DNA from: Lineus longissimus | Lineage: Eukaryota; Nemertea; Pilidiophora; Heteronemertea; Lineidae | Length of the DNA: 64,000 nucleotides | Direction of reading: 5' to 3' | NCBI RefSeq assembly: GCF_910592395.1 | Contig: NC_088321.1 | Location: 6,636,001 to 6,700,000, forward strand | Part shown: one piece after another, positions 8,423-19,028 of the stretch | How the letters are laid out: every line of letters starts with the position of its first letter | Position numbering within the stretch: position 1 is the first letter of the stretch | Program-made: the position numbers and the translations under genes | The notes under the pieces: model-generated | Databases searched by the model: none | Told to the model about the DNA's origin: nothing | What the model saw: only the letters and a program-made list of their open reading frames with translations

Positions 8423-8845
8423 ATTGGTCTGGTCGAAGCCATCCGGAAAACACGCCAACTTGACGCGGCTCAAATGCTTTTGAGGGAGGGTTGGTATGCA
8501 ATACCTTCCTCGCATCATAGGAAAGAGCATAAGCCTCACGTCATAGCAAATATTGATCCGGTAATAGCAGCATCCTCGGTGCCAAACCAGACATCAGAGA
8601 TGAGTCGAGTCCTCAATCTTCTGGAGAAGTTAGAAACCAGGATTACCAACTTGGAAAAGTCGAAGACGGGCAGTTCCACTTCCAACCAGTGTTGGCGCTG
8701 TCATGGCGACGGGCATGGGCCTTCCCAGTGCCCTACTTTGGAATGCTACAATTGCCATGAGTTTGGTCATCTTTCTTGCCATTGTACCAAACTGGTTTCG
8801 GGAAACGCCAAGAAGGGATTGTCAAGGGGTGGACAGTCCCAGTAA
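8423..8845 (+). pseudogene. gag: Gypsy-1 gag, C-terminal fragment with zinc knuckles
   Basis: Directly after the second AT duplication the gag frame resumes in the phase left at 3741. It has a basic helix, a coiled coil (LNLLEKLETRITNLEKS), then two CCHC knuckles: CWRCHGDGHGPSQC and CYNCHEFGHLSCHC. These bind the genomic RNA. The frame ends with TAA at 8843, shortly after a GGGAAAC slippery heptamer at 8800-8806, so this is probably the true gag terminus with pol reached by frameshifting. Confidence 0.8.
8800..8840 (+). promoter_or_regulatory. Candidate -1 programmed ribosomal frameshift signal
   Basis: A slippery heptamer G GGA AAC (8800-8806) lies in the correct phase of the gag frame. An 8-base spacer follows, then a 9-bp stem (8815-8823 GGGATTGTC with 8832-8840 GACAGTCCC, one G-U pair) with an 8-base loop. 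The -1 frame is open from 8776 to 9384, overlapping gag before its stop at 8843-8845. Confidence 0.65.
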
Positions 8846-9288
8846 ACCCAGTAGGAGCCCCAAAAGTGTGTGACAGTATGGACGGCAGTCATTACAACCA
8901 TGACGAGCAGAGGAACACCTCGTTAATTCATGGTTATGATAAACCACAACCTCCCCTGTGGACACCTAGCTCCTACAATGATGTTACTGTAGGATGTGGG
9001 TATCAAAATCAGAAGAGGAAAACCTCATCCGGTGGGCAAAAATCACATGTCTACATGCCACAATCAGTATCACTATCAAGCAGTTACAACCATGAGCGGA
9101 TGAGGAGCTCTTCATCAACTCTTGTTTGTGATGTTGAATCAAATCTTATAAGCGGGGGCAATAGTCACAACCGTGGGCAGATGAGGAACACTTCATCGTC
9201 CCGTGTTTGTGATGTTCAGTCACAACCTGTTACAGTTATTGATTATCAGTCGTCTATTCTGAATCAGGATCATGTAACAGCTAGAGCA

Positions 9289-9333
9289 ACTCCAAGTGCA
9301 GTGTTTAATGCAGACTCCTTGGAGAGCGGTGAT
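9289..9333 (+). repeat. 45-bp direct repeat, copy 1 (linker/protease border)
   Basis: Identical over all 45 bases to 12299-12343. It encodes TPSAVFNADSLESGD in its local frame. A diverged third version lies at about 13,841-13,872. Confidence 0.95.
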
Positions 9334-12300
9334 ATTGATGCAGTACCCATGCAACAGCCTATACATACATCTTGTGAAAGCTAGCGTTATTGATGGTGAC
9401 TTGAAGGATACTCCGTTATTGACACAAGATTTGACAGAGTCGGTGCAGCCAATCATAATGCAGTCTGATCCAGTGAAACCTCCTAGTGAGAAGGCCATTA
9501 ACCAAGACAGGAAGAGGAGCACCTCAGCTTGCCCTGGTAAACTTTTGTCACCAGGTGGTCCACCATTACCTAGGTATCAAACAGCAGCCGCGAATAAACC
9601 TTGGAATTGTGAAATGACAGAGCTTACAGTGATGTCACAATCTACGTCTACACTACAAGAACAGACAAGTTTATTGGACGCTCCTACTCCTGATGTATCA
9701 AATAGCACAGAGAAAGAAATAGGCTTGAAGTCCAAGGAAGCTACCGTAGTGGAGAAGGCGACAACAAAGCTGAATCCAGAAGCTGGAATTTTTAAGAGTA
9801 GGAGGAAACCAGATACATTGTTTGTAAGACAGGTTAAGTTCAGTGATCGTAGCCTGTTTCTTACGGGAGAAATACAGGGGGTGTCAACCTCTGTGTTGCT
9901 AGATACCGGAGCTGCACTTACCTGTATCAGTGGCGAATTGTGGAGACAAATTTTAGCTGCGAAACCTAACCTGAAGATTAAGGAAACTGAAGGGAATCTA
10001 CAGTCTGCCACTGGGGAAAATTTGAAAATCCTAGGAGTTGCCGACGTGAATGTTATTTTAGGATCGCGGGAGTTCAACCACTCAGTTGTAGTTGTTGACA
10101 ATTTGTCACATACATGTCTGTTAGGAAGTGATTTCTTTTCAGATAACCATTGTACAATTAGTTACGATACAGTAACTCTGTATCTTGGTGACATGGAGTT
10201 GCCTCTGAGGAGACAACCGGGTGAATCAAAAGTATGTAGGATATTATTGGGAAAAGGAATGTGTATTCCTCCAAACACAGAAATGATACTTCCTGGAAAA
10301 CTGGCCAAGTCAGGGTCATTTAACCAGTTGGTACCGGGAATGGTTGAGGCCAAGTTAGATCAGACCAATTTTACAACGGGAAGATGTTTGGTGAGAGCAA
10401 TCAACGGGAAAATTCCTGTTAGAGTTGCACATTTTTCAGATAAGACTTTGCATATCAGAACTAATCAGACACTAGGATATTTTCACCCTGTTGCTGAAGT
10501 CGAGGCTGCAAAGGAGCTTGACGAAAATGAAAACAAACAGAACAATTCGAGACAATCCAAGAGATCAGAACGAGATCAGAAGCCACCTTGTGCCAGGACG
10601 TATAAACCGCCAAGAAATCCGGCAGAAGAAAATAAACAACAGTCAAATGTCACAGTGTCAGGGAACAACCCGAGTCTAATTTCTTCTGTCACTAGTACCA
10701 AAGTTAAGGATCAAGAACCAGATGGCACCGGTGAAGCGAAAGGTACTCAAGCCAAAGAAGACGAGGAGGCTAAGATCCGTCTGGAGTCCTTGCTGCTTAA
10801 ATTGGAGATAAATGACATTGGACTGGATCCAGGTAAAAGAGAAATGGTGGTCCAGTTGATCGAGAAATTTCAATTTGCATTTTCAATGGGTGATTTTGAT
10901 TTGGGGCATACGACCGTACTACAACACACCATCGATACTGGAGATGCCCTCCCCATCAAACAGAACCCAAGACGTTTGCCCCCACATCAAGAACCCTTCG
11001 TACTTAACACAGTTAAAGAATTGGAAGAGAGAGGACTAGTTAATAAGAAGCAGAGTCCTTGGAGCTCGCCGATTGTCGTAGCGAAGAAGCACGACGGTTC
11101 GTTTCGTTTGTGTGTGGATTACAGAAAACTGAATGCATGCACAGTTAAATCAGCCCAACCTTTAGCAAGGATTGATGATACCCTTAACAACCTATCAGAA
11201 TCGGTATACTTCACAACTCTAGATTGTGCCAGCGGATATTGGCAGGTAGGCGTTGCACCCGAGGATCGCGCCAAAACTTCGTTTGTTGTCGGAACTCAAC
11301 AGTATGAATGGAATTCGATGCCGTTCGGGCTTACCTCGGCACCGAGTACCTTCACCAGAATGATGAATATTGTCCTAGGGGGCGTGGAACATTGTCTGGT
11401 ATACTTGGACGACATAATCGTACATTCGCTGACCTTTGAGGATCATCTGAAGCAACTAGCTAGTGTGTTTGAACGTCTGCAAGTTGCAAATCTGAAACTT
11501 AAACCAAGTAAATGCAAGCTTTTCAGGAGCTTGGTGAAATTTCTTGGGCACGTGGTATCCAAGGACGGAATTGCCACTGACCCGGAAAAAGTACAGAAGG
11601 TAGCTGAATGGCCAAGGCCGAATTCTGTCGCTGAAGTCCAGTCTTTTATGGGACTAGCTACATACTACCAGAATTACGTCAACAACTTTGCAAATACTGC
11701 TGCTCCACTGCATCGTCTAACGAGAAAGAACACTATCTTTGTTTGGAAAGACGAGTGTGAAAAAGCATTTGTGTCATTGAAGGAAAGTTTAGTTTCTTCA
11801 CCAGTACTTGCACATCCTGATTTTAGTGAGAGTGCCGGAATGTTTGTATTAGACACTGATGCCAGCGACTTCAGAATGGGGGGAGTGTTGTCTCAGAAAC
11901 AAAATGATGAGTCTGAGAAAGTGATCGGATATGGGAGCAAAAGTTTCCATGGTGGCCAACTAAACTACTGTACTACCAGAAGGGAGATGCTTGCCCTTGT
12001 AACATTCGCCGAACACTTTCGTTATTTCCTTCTTGGGAAAAAGTTTCTGGTCAGAGTTGATAATATGGCAGTGTCCTGGCTTCTGAACTTCAAGGAACCA
12101 TCTGGTCAGATAGCGAGTCGGATAGAGAGGCTGGCGGAGTTTGATTTTATCATTGAACACAGGCCTGGCGTAAAGCATGGCAATGCTGATGCTCTCTCGA
12201 GACGCCCATTAAGGATGCGGCAGCATGGAAACTGCCCATCTTGTGGACCTACAGATATCAAGAAAGATAATCATAAATCGCATGAAAAGACCAAGGCCAC

Positions 12301-12703
12301 TCCAAGTGCAGTGTTTAATGCAGACTCCTTGGAGAGCGGTGATAGCCATGCATTACCCAGGCTGTGGTCAAGACATGCAAATTCGACGAAATCTGATGTT
12401 ACGACACAAAGAATTGAGGCTGTGCGTGTAAAGACAGATAACAAGGAGCTTCCTGCCATGTTGTCAAGAGAAGCTATTGCAACAGCCCAGATGACCGACC
12501 CAGAAATTAGGAACCTTTATGACCACATAGCTGAAGACAAGAGTGAGCCTTCTAAAGCAACTTTGCAAGGATATGGACTCTTAGAACGCGCCTTATGGGC
12601 ACAAAGAGCTAGCATGGAAATATCCAATGGTTTACTGTACATTAGGCCAGAAAAGGATTCCAAACATAAGAACCACAGATTGGTTACCCAAGTCCCTGAT
12701 TAA
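9296..12703 (+). pseudogene. pol: Gypsy-1 pol: protease, reverse transcriptase, RNase H
   Basis: A 1,135-codon open frame. Protease: LLDTGAALTCISG (active-site DTGA near residue 203) and a hydrophobic LLGSDF flap region. RT: PWSSPIVVAKKHDGSFRLCV, CVDYRKLN, TLDCASGYWQV, MPFGLTSAPSTF and the catalytic YLDD near residue 703, then FLGHVVSKDGI. RNase H: DTDASDFRMGG, REMLALVTF and HGNADALSRRP. The order is Ty3/Gypsy. Between RNase H and integrase lies copy 2 of the 45-bp repeat. The frame ends at 12703 through a one-base shift; integrase continues in the next frame. Codons 1-30 overlap the linker frame and are probably not translated as such. Confidence 0.85.
12299..12343 (+). repeat. 45-bp direct repeat, copy 2 (RNase H/integrase border)
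   Basis: Identical to 9289-9333 and read in the same codon phase of its local frame (FNADSLESGD). It lies about 30 codons after the RNase H terminal motif ADALSRRP and about 100 codons before the integrase zinc-binding His. Confidence 0.95.
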
Positions 12704-12938
12704 ACCTATTTTCCGGGAAATACACGAGGGATTTGCTGGAGGACACCTTGGAATAAGGAAGACGGAAGCAAAGTTGAGGGAGAGATGCTGGAGGCCTCAA
12801 ATGAAAAGGGAAGTTACTGATCTTATTAGATCATGCGAGACTTGCCAAAAATGTAAGTCACCTCCTCATGAAACAAAAGGACCATTACAGAGCATTCCTG
12901 TTGGAGGTGGAATCAGAGGGTACATGTTGACGTCATAA
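12627..12938 (+). pseudogene. Gypsy-1 integrase zinc-binding domain (frameshifted)
   Basis: In the frame one base after that of RT, IFREIHEGFAGGHLGIRKTEAKL is followed by CWRPQM and CETCQKCK. This is the HHCC zinc-binding domain (H-x5-H, then C-x2-C) of a Gypsy integrase, where 'GHxGxxKT' is characteristic. The coding passes from the RT frame to this one near 12,690 and leaves it near 12,920 for the core frame, so two indels bound the segment. Confidence 0.75.
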
Positions 12939-13636
12939 GACCGATTAATCCACCGTCTCGGAAGGGACACAAATTCATTCTTGTCCTTCAAGATGCCTTT
13001 ACAAAGTGGCCGGAGGCATGGCCTCTGCGCAATCAGAAGGCAACAACATGCGCCAAAGTGATAGTAAATGTTTACATTTCACGTTTCGGTACTCCAGAAA
13101 ATCTTCACACAGATCAAGGAACCAATTTCCAGTCGAATGTATTTGATGACATGTGCAAGATTCTCAACATCCACAAGACGAAGACGACAGCTTTTCATCC
13201 ACAAGGGAGTCAGGTGGAAAATCTTAACAATACTTTGAAAAGTATGCTGACAGCCATGGTTGATGAAGAAGGTCGCGACTGGGATGATCGCCTTCCTGGT
13301 GTGTTAATGGCTTACAGATCAAGCGTTCAGGTTTCCACGGAAGAGACACCCTTTCTCTTAACCTTTGGAGATGAGATGCAGCTACCCTTAGACTTGATCA
13401 TCGGCAATGCAGATTCCGATAGAGAGATTCCTTATCACAACTACGTATCAGAATTGAGGGCGAAAATCGAATCTTCATTCAATCGGGCTCGTTCGAATCT
13501 TAAGTTAGCACAACGGAGACAAAGGACATACTACGACCGGAAATGTAAGGATGGTTCCTTTTCCGTTGGAGATTTGGTGCTTCTCAGAAACCACTATGTA
13601 AAGCCAGGCGTTCCACCCAAGTTTCACCGTCGATGA
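12921..13636 (+). pseudogene. Gypsy-1 integrase catalytic core
   Basis: The core reads VDVIRPINPP (first catalytic Asp), LVLQDAFTKWPEAWPLR, HTDQGTNF (second Asp, codon 13112) and GSQVENLN (Glu, codon 13217), then the LTFGDEMQLPLDL box and a YYDRK-VGDLVLLR SH3-like tail. The spacing between the second Asp and Glu is 34 residues, one fewer than the usual 35: the 'PQG(D)GQVE' turn has lost one residue. The frame ends at TGA 13636 where a longer C-terminal domain is expected. Confidence 0.8.
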
Positions 13637-14063
13637 CGATGATGATGAAGATGATGACAAGATGTCGACTGTGACTACGGAGGAGTCAGATAATGAGTCT
13701 TACAGCTCAAACTCTGAATTCGAATTCCGTTCTTATAGACCAATGGTTCTTAGATCAGATAAAATAAATGAAATCGCTAAAGAGCCAGGTGTTAACAAAT
13801 CAGAGTCTAATGTGACGGATGAAGCAGCTCCTTTTGAGGCGTGTGATGCTTCCTCTTTGGAGAGCGGTGTGGACCATGCAGAGCCCCTGCCGATTCCTAA
13901 TCATGATGTATCTGATGTTTCTGTTGATGCCACAATAAGCAACTATGATCTGAGACCACGTGAGAAATTGCGCGCGCCGATTCGCTATCCGCAGTTAACT
14001 GAAAGTGTAACTTTGTGTCGGATAAGAGCCCACAAGAATGTTAGGCTCAAGAGCAAACTGTAA
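13637..14063 (+). pseudogene. Gypsy-1 pol C-terminal tail
   Basis: Beginning with an acidic run (DDDDEDDD) in another frame, this segment encodes an S/E-rich stretch, the diverged third DASSLESG repeat, then YDLRPREKLRAPIRY. A Y-x-L-R-P-R box followed by a basic/proline run ends many Gypsy integrases. The stop is TAA at 14061. A frameshift near 13,630 separates it from the core. Confidence 0.6.
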
Positions 14064-14248
14064 TTAATAAGCAACTAATAAATGTATTAATGTAAATATG
14101 AAAATAATTGTTATCATTAGATATGAAATTATTGGAAGAGAAATACTGAAGCTCAATAATTGCATAAAGTAATTACACCATTTTGCCTTTACAGATGGAT
14201 ATTTTACAATTAGACCCGTTCCCTGTTGAAGTTAAAGAATTATAGAGG

Positions 14249-15077
14249 GGGAGCAGTAGACAAGTCTATTTATTCCTTAAGGACATATTACATCGCCATC
14301 TCAATGTTGAGATTTCGTTCGGGCAGGCTCTGCAACATCTCGTGGAGGCGGGTAATATTTACCTTATGAACACAAGAGAGTTGGTGACCGGCTGTATGAT
14401 TCATGGCATCCGTCTATTTATGGCCCGTGTGAAGAAATCCTGGAAAGTGGAGCCGGTAGAGATGGCTTTTGTCAAAGAGCGTATGCTGTCGATAACCAAG
14501 GTGTATAACGGTGACGAGAAGGACGTTGGGAGTTGGTTGGCCAAACTTGAAGCCAAGTTGCTTCCAGGTGATTCGCCAACTCCCTCCGTGGTTGCGCAAC
14601 CTGCAACCTATGATCTCCCCATTTTAGTTACTTCTGATTCTAATGTTCAGATTTTGCAAACCATTTGGCGAAATTTATCCAATCTCTCATTCTGGCGAGC
14701 GTGCCGAAGGTGTTAGGCACACCGTAGATCTTTTTCATAACATCCAATGTAGGGCCATCGTCCTTAATCATGGTCTTAACCACACCTGCCAGTATGGCAG
14801 TCCTCGTCCATTTATGGAAGATATTTTTCGGTCGCTGACCCATCGTTTCCCAAACATTCCCCTCTATCACTTTCAGCCTCCACTATCCCCATCTGTATTG
14901 AACAATCCTCTTCATGTTTTTCGTGTTAGCAATTTTTGCAGGATGATGGTAGATGTGGGATTCACCCCCATTGAACATCCTTCACTTGGTAGAGCTGCGT
15001 TCGACCGAGAGAGCTTTTATTATTCGCGTCAGGGGATGGATGATGTCACCCGTTTCCTCGTGGATGCCATTCATTGA
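14249..15077 (+). pseudogene. Downstream ORF with SGNH-hydrolase-like motifs (frameshifted)
   Basis: The first frame is open from about 14,249 (first ATG 14366, MNTRELVTGC) to 14716. The coding sense then moves +1 near 14,645 and runs to TGA at 15075. The N-terminal part has no recognised domain. The C-terminal part carries three spaced motifs like SGNH/GDSL hydrolase blocks: LVTSDSNV (block I, Ser), NHGLNH (block III, G-x-N) and VDAIH at the end (block V, D-x-x-H). A GMDDVTRFL helix precedes the last block. It lies 3' of pol in the sense direction, where some Gypsy elements carry an extra ORF. It could instead be a captured host gene fragment. The enzyme call rests on three short motifs. Confidence 0.4.
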
Positions 15078-15450
15078 ATGAATAGGAGAACAATGTTGTT
15101 CTTCGTCTTGGAACCCTTCGGAGTAGTTTTATATTCGTTGGGGGAAGAAATGGGTTTGGCGTGTTATTGCAGCACAAGCCCATGAATTCATTAAATCCTA
15201 AGCAGCTCACCGAATCCTGAATGCATGAGACACCTGGGACAACCGCACGAACCGTTGAGGATCACCTTCGGTAAACTGTAACAACCACTTGTAAATTACT
15301 GTAAAAAGGTTTAAATTTATATTTGATTATCGTTCCAGGTTGTCACACACCACGTTGGTAGAGAGTATGTCCGTACGTTACTTGTTGACATCGTTACTCA
15401 TTACGCTTGCGGGGATTAAGCCTGGATTGGATGGTGCTGCGTTGATTCAT
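15078..15450. other. No gene recognised (3' flank of Gypsy-1)
   Basis: The sequence is mixed, and no LTR copy was found that matches the 5' side. It could be Gypsy-1 3' untranslated DNA or host sequence. Confidence 0.4.
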
Positions 15451-15505
15451 TTTTAGCTCACCTCTTAGCAGAGGTGAGCTTATCCCATACCGTGGCGTCC
15501 GTCGT

Positions 15506-15573
<68 letters not shown>

Positions 15574-16614
15574 CGTCGTCCGTTAGCAGGGCACGTTTCG
15601 TAACTGTTAGAGCTATTGAGTTGAAACTTGGTACACATGTACCCTTATGTAATGACACCTGGGAGACCAAGTTTCGGTCCGATTCGTTTCATGGTTTGGC
15701 CACCAGGGGGCCAAACGTTAAAAGTGAAAATATGCAATATCTCCCTTAATAGTAGTCGGGAAATTTTGAAAAAAATATGGTAGGTACTTCTAGCAAAGGT
15801 GCATCATATATCCTCCGGGTTTTTGATTTGACCTCCTTTTCAAGGTCACAGAGGTCAAATGGTGTAAATTGGCCGTTCGGATGTAACGATGGCACGTTTC
15901 TAAACTGCAATGACTATTGATACCAAATTTAGTACACATTTACCCCTTAGTCGGGTGATCTCAGGGACCGAAGTTTGGTCCAATATGATTCACCACTTGA
16001 CCACCAGGGGGCAAAATCCAAAAACCTTAAAAATGTGATTATTCCTTAACTTCTTGCCTGATTGCCACCAATTTGATATCATGGGTACATCTAACCATCA
16101 TACAGTATATGTCACACAGGTTTTTAATTTGACCTTCTTGTCAAGGTCACATAGGTCAAATGGCGTAAATTCGCCGTCAGGCCGTAACTATGGCACGTTT
16201 CTTAACTGCAATGACTATTGATCACAAATTAAGTACACATGTACCCCTTGGTCAGGTGATCTCAGGTACCGAAGTTTGGTGCGATCTGATTTGCCGTTTG
16301 GCCTCCAGGGAGGGGGCCAAATCCTAAATTCTTCAAAATGCCATTATTCCTAGTAATGACTTGCCCGATTGGCACCAATTTTATATCATAGGTACATCTA
16401 ATTCTAACAACCATTCAATGTGTCACCCGGGTCTTCTTAGATTTGACCTACTTTTAAAGGTCACAGAGGTCGAATGTACTGTAAATTGGCCATTTTGGGG
16501 AAATTGTAATTGCTTGGACCTACATCAAACCTAACACTACATGACACAAGACCATGCTCTTTATCCATCTTTCCTCCACATGAGGTGAGCACAATGGCCC
16601 TGGCCATTTCATTT
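15451..16614 (+). repeat. Repeat family A, copy 1 (hairpin end, CGT tract, tandem subunits)
   Basis: The repeat starts ttttAGCTCACCTC, a perfect 10-bp stem with a TTAGCA loop. A (CGT)n tract follows at about 15,503-15,570. Then come three diverged subunits of about 300 bp, each opening with 'GGCACGTTTC' (about 15,588, 15,891 and 16,193) and containing 'AAGGTCA' and 'CCAGGGGGC' words. It ends at GAGGTGAGCACAATGGCC-CTGGCCATTTC. A nearly identical copy lies at 20,189-21,325. No transposase is encoded and no target duplication is clear. Confidence 0.85.
15503..15580. repeat. (CGT)n microsatellite
   Basis: About 23 uninterrupted CGT units flanked by CGTC variants, inside repeat A copy 1. It creates long artificial arginine-rich frames on both strands. 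Confidence 0.95.
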
Positions 16615-16900
16615 GTATATAGCAGACTTCCTAGCGGACTGATTGTTTGATGGACGTTATCCCTTGTAATATTATATTGGACATGTTGGATATTACTGAA
16701 TTGTACATAGGAAAGATAGTTGTACAGCTCGCATTTGTGATTCATATATTATTATAGTGGACATTGCTGAGATCCGGTAGTTCGTGCGTAATGGATTGTG
16801 TGGTGTATATATTGTATAGTTTATTTCTTATTGTAATACAGTTGGAATTCTGGAGCGTAGCTATGAGGACTATTTTGTTCAAAATTTTTGATATTTGAAC
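16615..16900. other. No gene recognised
   Basis: AT-rich DNA between repeat A copy 1 and the GC-rich promoter-like block that follows. Confidence 0.4.
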
Positions 16901-16914
16901 AATTTTTTGGTGGG

Positions 16915-17246
16915 GATGGTGTGGTGAACTGGGTCACAGTCTTGGTTCCGTGGTTGGCCACGGTGGCGCCAGCATTACGGACGTGCCCCGGTCAGTCGGC
17001 CATCCCCGCCCGTGTGTTACGTCACTCGGCTGCGCTCGGTATTTCCCGCTGTACTGTCGATGACGCAACGACGCGTAATGTCGTTACGTCATCGACAGAG
17101 CGGTGTTGAAGCGGAGAGACGAGCAGGTTCGAAAGTGGAAAGTGACAGAGATAAAATCGAGTATTAATCAACGTTAGTCGAGTCTTTCATTTAGCAAAAC
17201 TATTGCTACAACGTTATTCTTTTCACATTATGTTATCATGAATCAA
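16915..17246 (+). promoter_or_regulatory. CpG-rich promoter-like block and first exon candidate
   Basis: A GC- and CpG-rich stretch in AT-rich surroundings contains a 19-bp-arm palindrome (17054-17098, CTGTCGATGACG on the left arm, one mismatch) with TGACG CRE half-sites. About 140 bases further, ATCATGAATCAAG|GTAGGG at about 17,246 looks like the end of a first exon. This would be the start of the spliced locus ending at 19,628. Confidence 0.4.
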
Positions 17247-17669
17247 GGTAGGGCCTTCATTTTTATTTTTCTGTCGTCTCAGTATGATTTTGATTCGACA
17301 ATAATAATTATCTATCTCTCCTTTGGGAAATGAAATAACATGCGACCCCATATTTCTCTTCCAGCACCATGCAGATACAAACAGCCCTTGCTGCCCGCCC
17401 GATTAACAGGTAGGCCTATTTGGTTACTCACAAGGACACACAAAAATACTGTCTCTACTAAACAAAAGGCTTTTACTTGTTTTTCAACTCATCATATCCT
17501 TTCTATTTAATTTTCCAGAATAACATCTCAACAAAATAGACAAGCGCTAAGGTTGATTATATATACAATGCGACAAGGACACGCTGTACTTAGCCTGTCT
17601 CATTACATCAATTCCTGATCATGTGAAGTAAAAAGCAAAGAGCACGCCGTTGGAACAAAAGCGTGTGAT

Positions 17670-18300
17670 ACATGATCGTAAGCGATATTCTCTGAGAGCA
17701 AACTAACGTCAACCCTCGTGTTTCTCTTTCCAGACAGCTCGACCTGATGTTTTCACAAAATCATTCAATGGATGAAGCATGAGTGTACAGGAATATTCTA
17801 AAGGGAATTACATGTAGGAGTATTTGTAAGTACATATATATTCATTCATAAAAAGTATAACAAAAGCAACTGTATGCACGTGAACGCGGTACAATACTTA
17901 GTTCCATAAAACAGGTTATATTTCACTTTGACCTTATAGAGCCTTCATTTTTGAAAAATATTTCCAGACAATATAAGCGCTTATGTTACACGAGGTTTTA
18001 CTGACATTTCCTACTGGGTTAGTAAAAAATTACACATTTCTTTACATGATAGTAAGCGATATTCTCTGACAGCAAACTAACGTCAACCCTCGTTTTTCTC
18101 TTTCCAGACAGCTCGACCTGATGTTTTCTCATTCACATAAAGTATAGCCTCAATATATCATTCAACGTTTGGAGCGTGACTGTGTACTACAACTGTTTCA
18201 TTCACTAGTGTTTATGACTTCAGGAATTCTAAAGGGAATTACATGTAAGACTGAGTATTTGTAAGTACAGTACATAATCATTCATAAAAAGTATATACTA
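17670..18300 (+). repeat. Tandem duplication containing a duplicated exon
   Basis: A unit starting 'catgat.gtaagcgatattctctga' at about 17,670 recurs at 18,046. Similarity includes 'cgtcaaccctcg', the tttccag acceptor, the ACAGCTCGACCTGATG exon start, the 'aaagggaattacatgta' exon body and the GTAAGTAC donor. Further shared blocks ('ggttatatttcactttgaccttatagagcc') extend to about 18,560. Confidence 0.8.
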
Positions 18301-19028
18301 GTACATACAACAACAACTGTATGCCCGTGCACGCTCTGGAAAAAACTTAAGTTTCTTCCATAACCCCCATTAAGCTTAATGAACGATACAATAGTTAGTT
18401 CCATCAAACAGGTTATATTTCACTTTGACCTTATAGAGCCTTCATTTTTTGAAAAATACTAGTTTGAAATCTATCACTTTTCCAAAAAATATTTCCAAAC
18501 AGTTAAAGACGGTTATGTAACGCGATGTTTTACTGACATTTCCTACCGGGTTAGTAAGAAATTACACATTACTTTGCATCTGCGAAAAAATATAGGCGCT
18601 TGGCTTGAAAGCGAAAATTTCAAGAAACTTTATGAACACATTTTGAAAGAAATACATTCTTGTTTGACACTACGGCCGCCAAGACGATAGCTTAAATTCA
18701 AAGGGAGAATTGTTATTATCAAGGTAATTTTCCAAGCAGTGCGTTATCTTCTTGTTTTAGACAACGCGACGTACAGTCGCTACTATATTTTGTCGCTTTT
18801 TACATTTACAAAAAAAATTTGGCAAAGAAATACGAAAATAAAACAACCGCGCTCAGCTTAAAACAAACTAACTCCGCGATAAGAAAACCACATTTGTAAC
18901 AAAACAGTTTAAAAGAAGCTTGCTGGAGCTGACACGCCTTTGAACAATTAAACGTCTCTTTTAATAGCCCCTTCTCGCTATCAAAAACAAACAACAGAAA
19001 GAGGATTTTTATTCCTTCTTTCAGAAAA

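Larger units (their letters stand above)
8800..9384 (+). pseudogene. Gypsy-1 gag-pol linker frame
   Basis: After the proposed -1 shift the frame runs about 190 codons to TAG at 9382. It is hydrophilic and S/N/Q-rich, with loose internal repeats (SYNHERMRSSSSTLVCDVES and SHNRGQMRNTSSSRVCDVQS). It ends with a copy of the 45-bp repeat (9289-9333) encoding FNADSLESGD. The protease-containing frame lies +1 relative to it from about 9,380, so one more shift or an old indel is needed. Such linkers lie between nucleocapsid and protease in several Gypsy lineages. No enzyme domain is recognised. Confidence 0.5.
2441..15077 (+). mobile_element. Ty3/Gypsy retrotransposon Gypsy-1, interrupted twice
   Basis: Gag, zinc knuckles, protease, RT, RNase H and integrase occur in Ty3/Gypsy order on the plus strand. 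Gag is split by two DNA transposons (2807-3507 and 3744-8422). In both cases ignoring the insert plus one TSD copy keeps the gag reading phase, so gag was open when each insert arrived. No flanking LTRs were recognised: the 5' side abuts AT-rich Polinton-like DNA and the 3' side ends in unassigned sequence. A purine run (agaggggg) lies at about 14,246-14,253. The right border is set at the end of the downstream ORF and is uncertain. Confidence 0.8.

Noticed and set aside
9296-9384. Internal translation start for Gypsy-1 pol at ATG 9296
   Set aside because: The first 30 codons overlap the 45-bp repeat in the wrong frame; an old indel near 9,380 is more likely.
15458-15749. Arginine-rich proteins on both strands (also at 20,196-20,460)
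   Set aside because: They are translations of the (CGT)n microsatellite inside repeat A, not genes.
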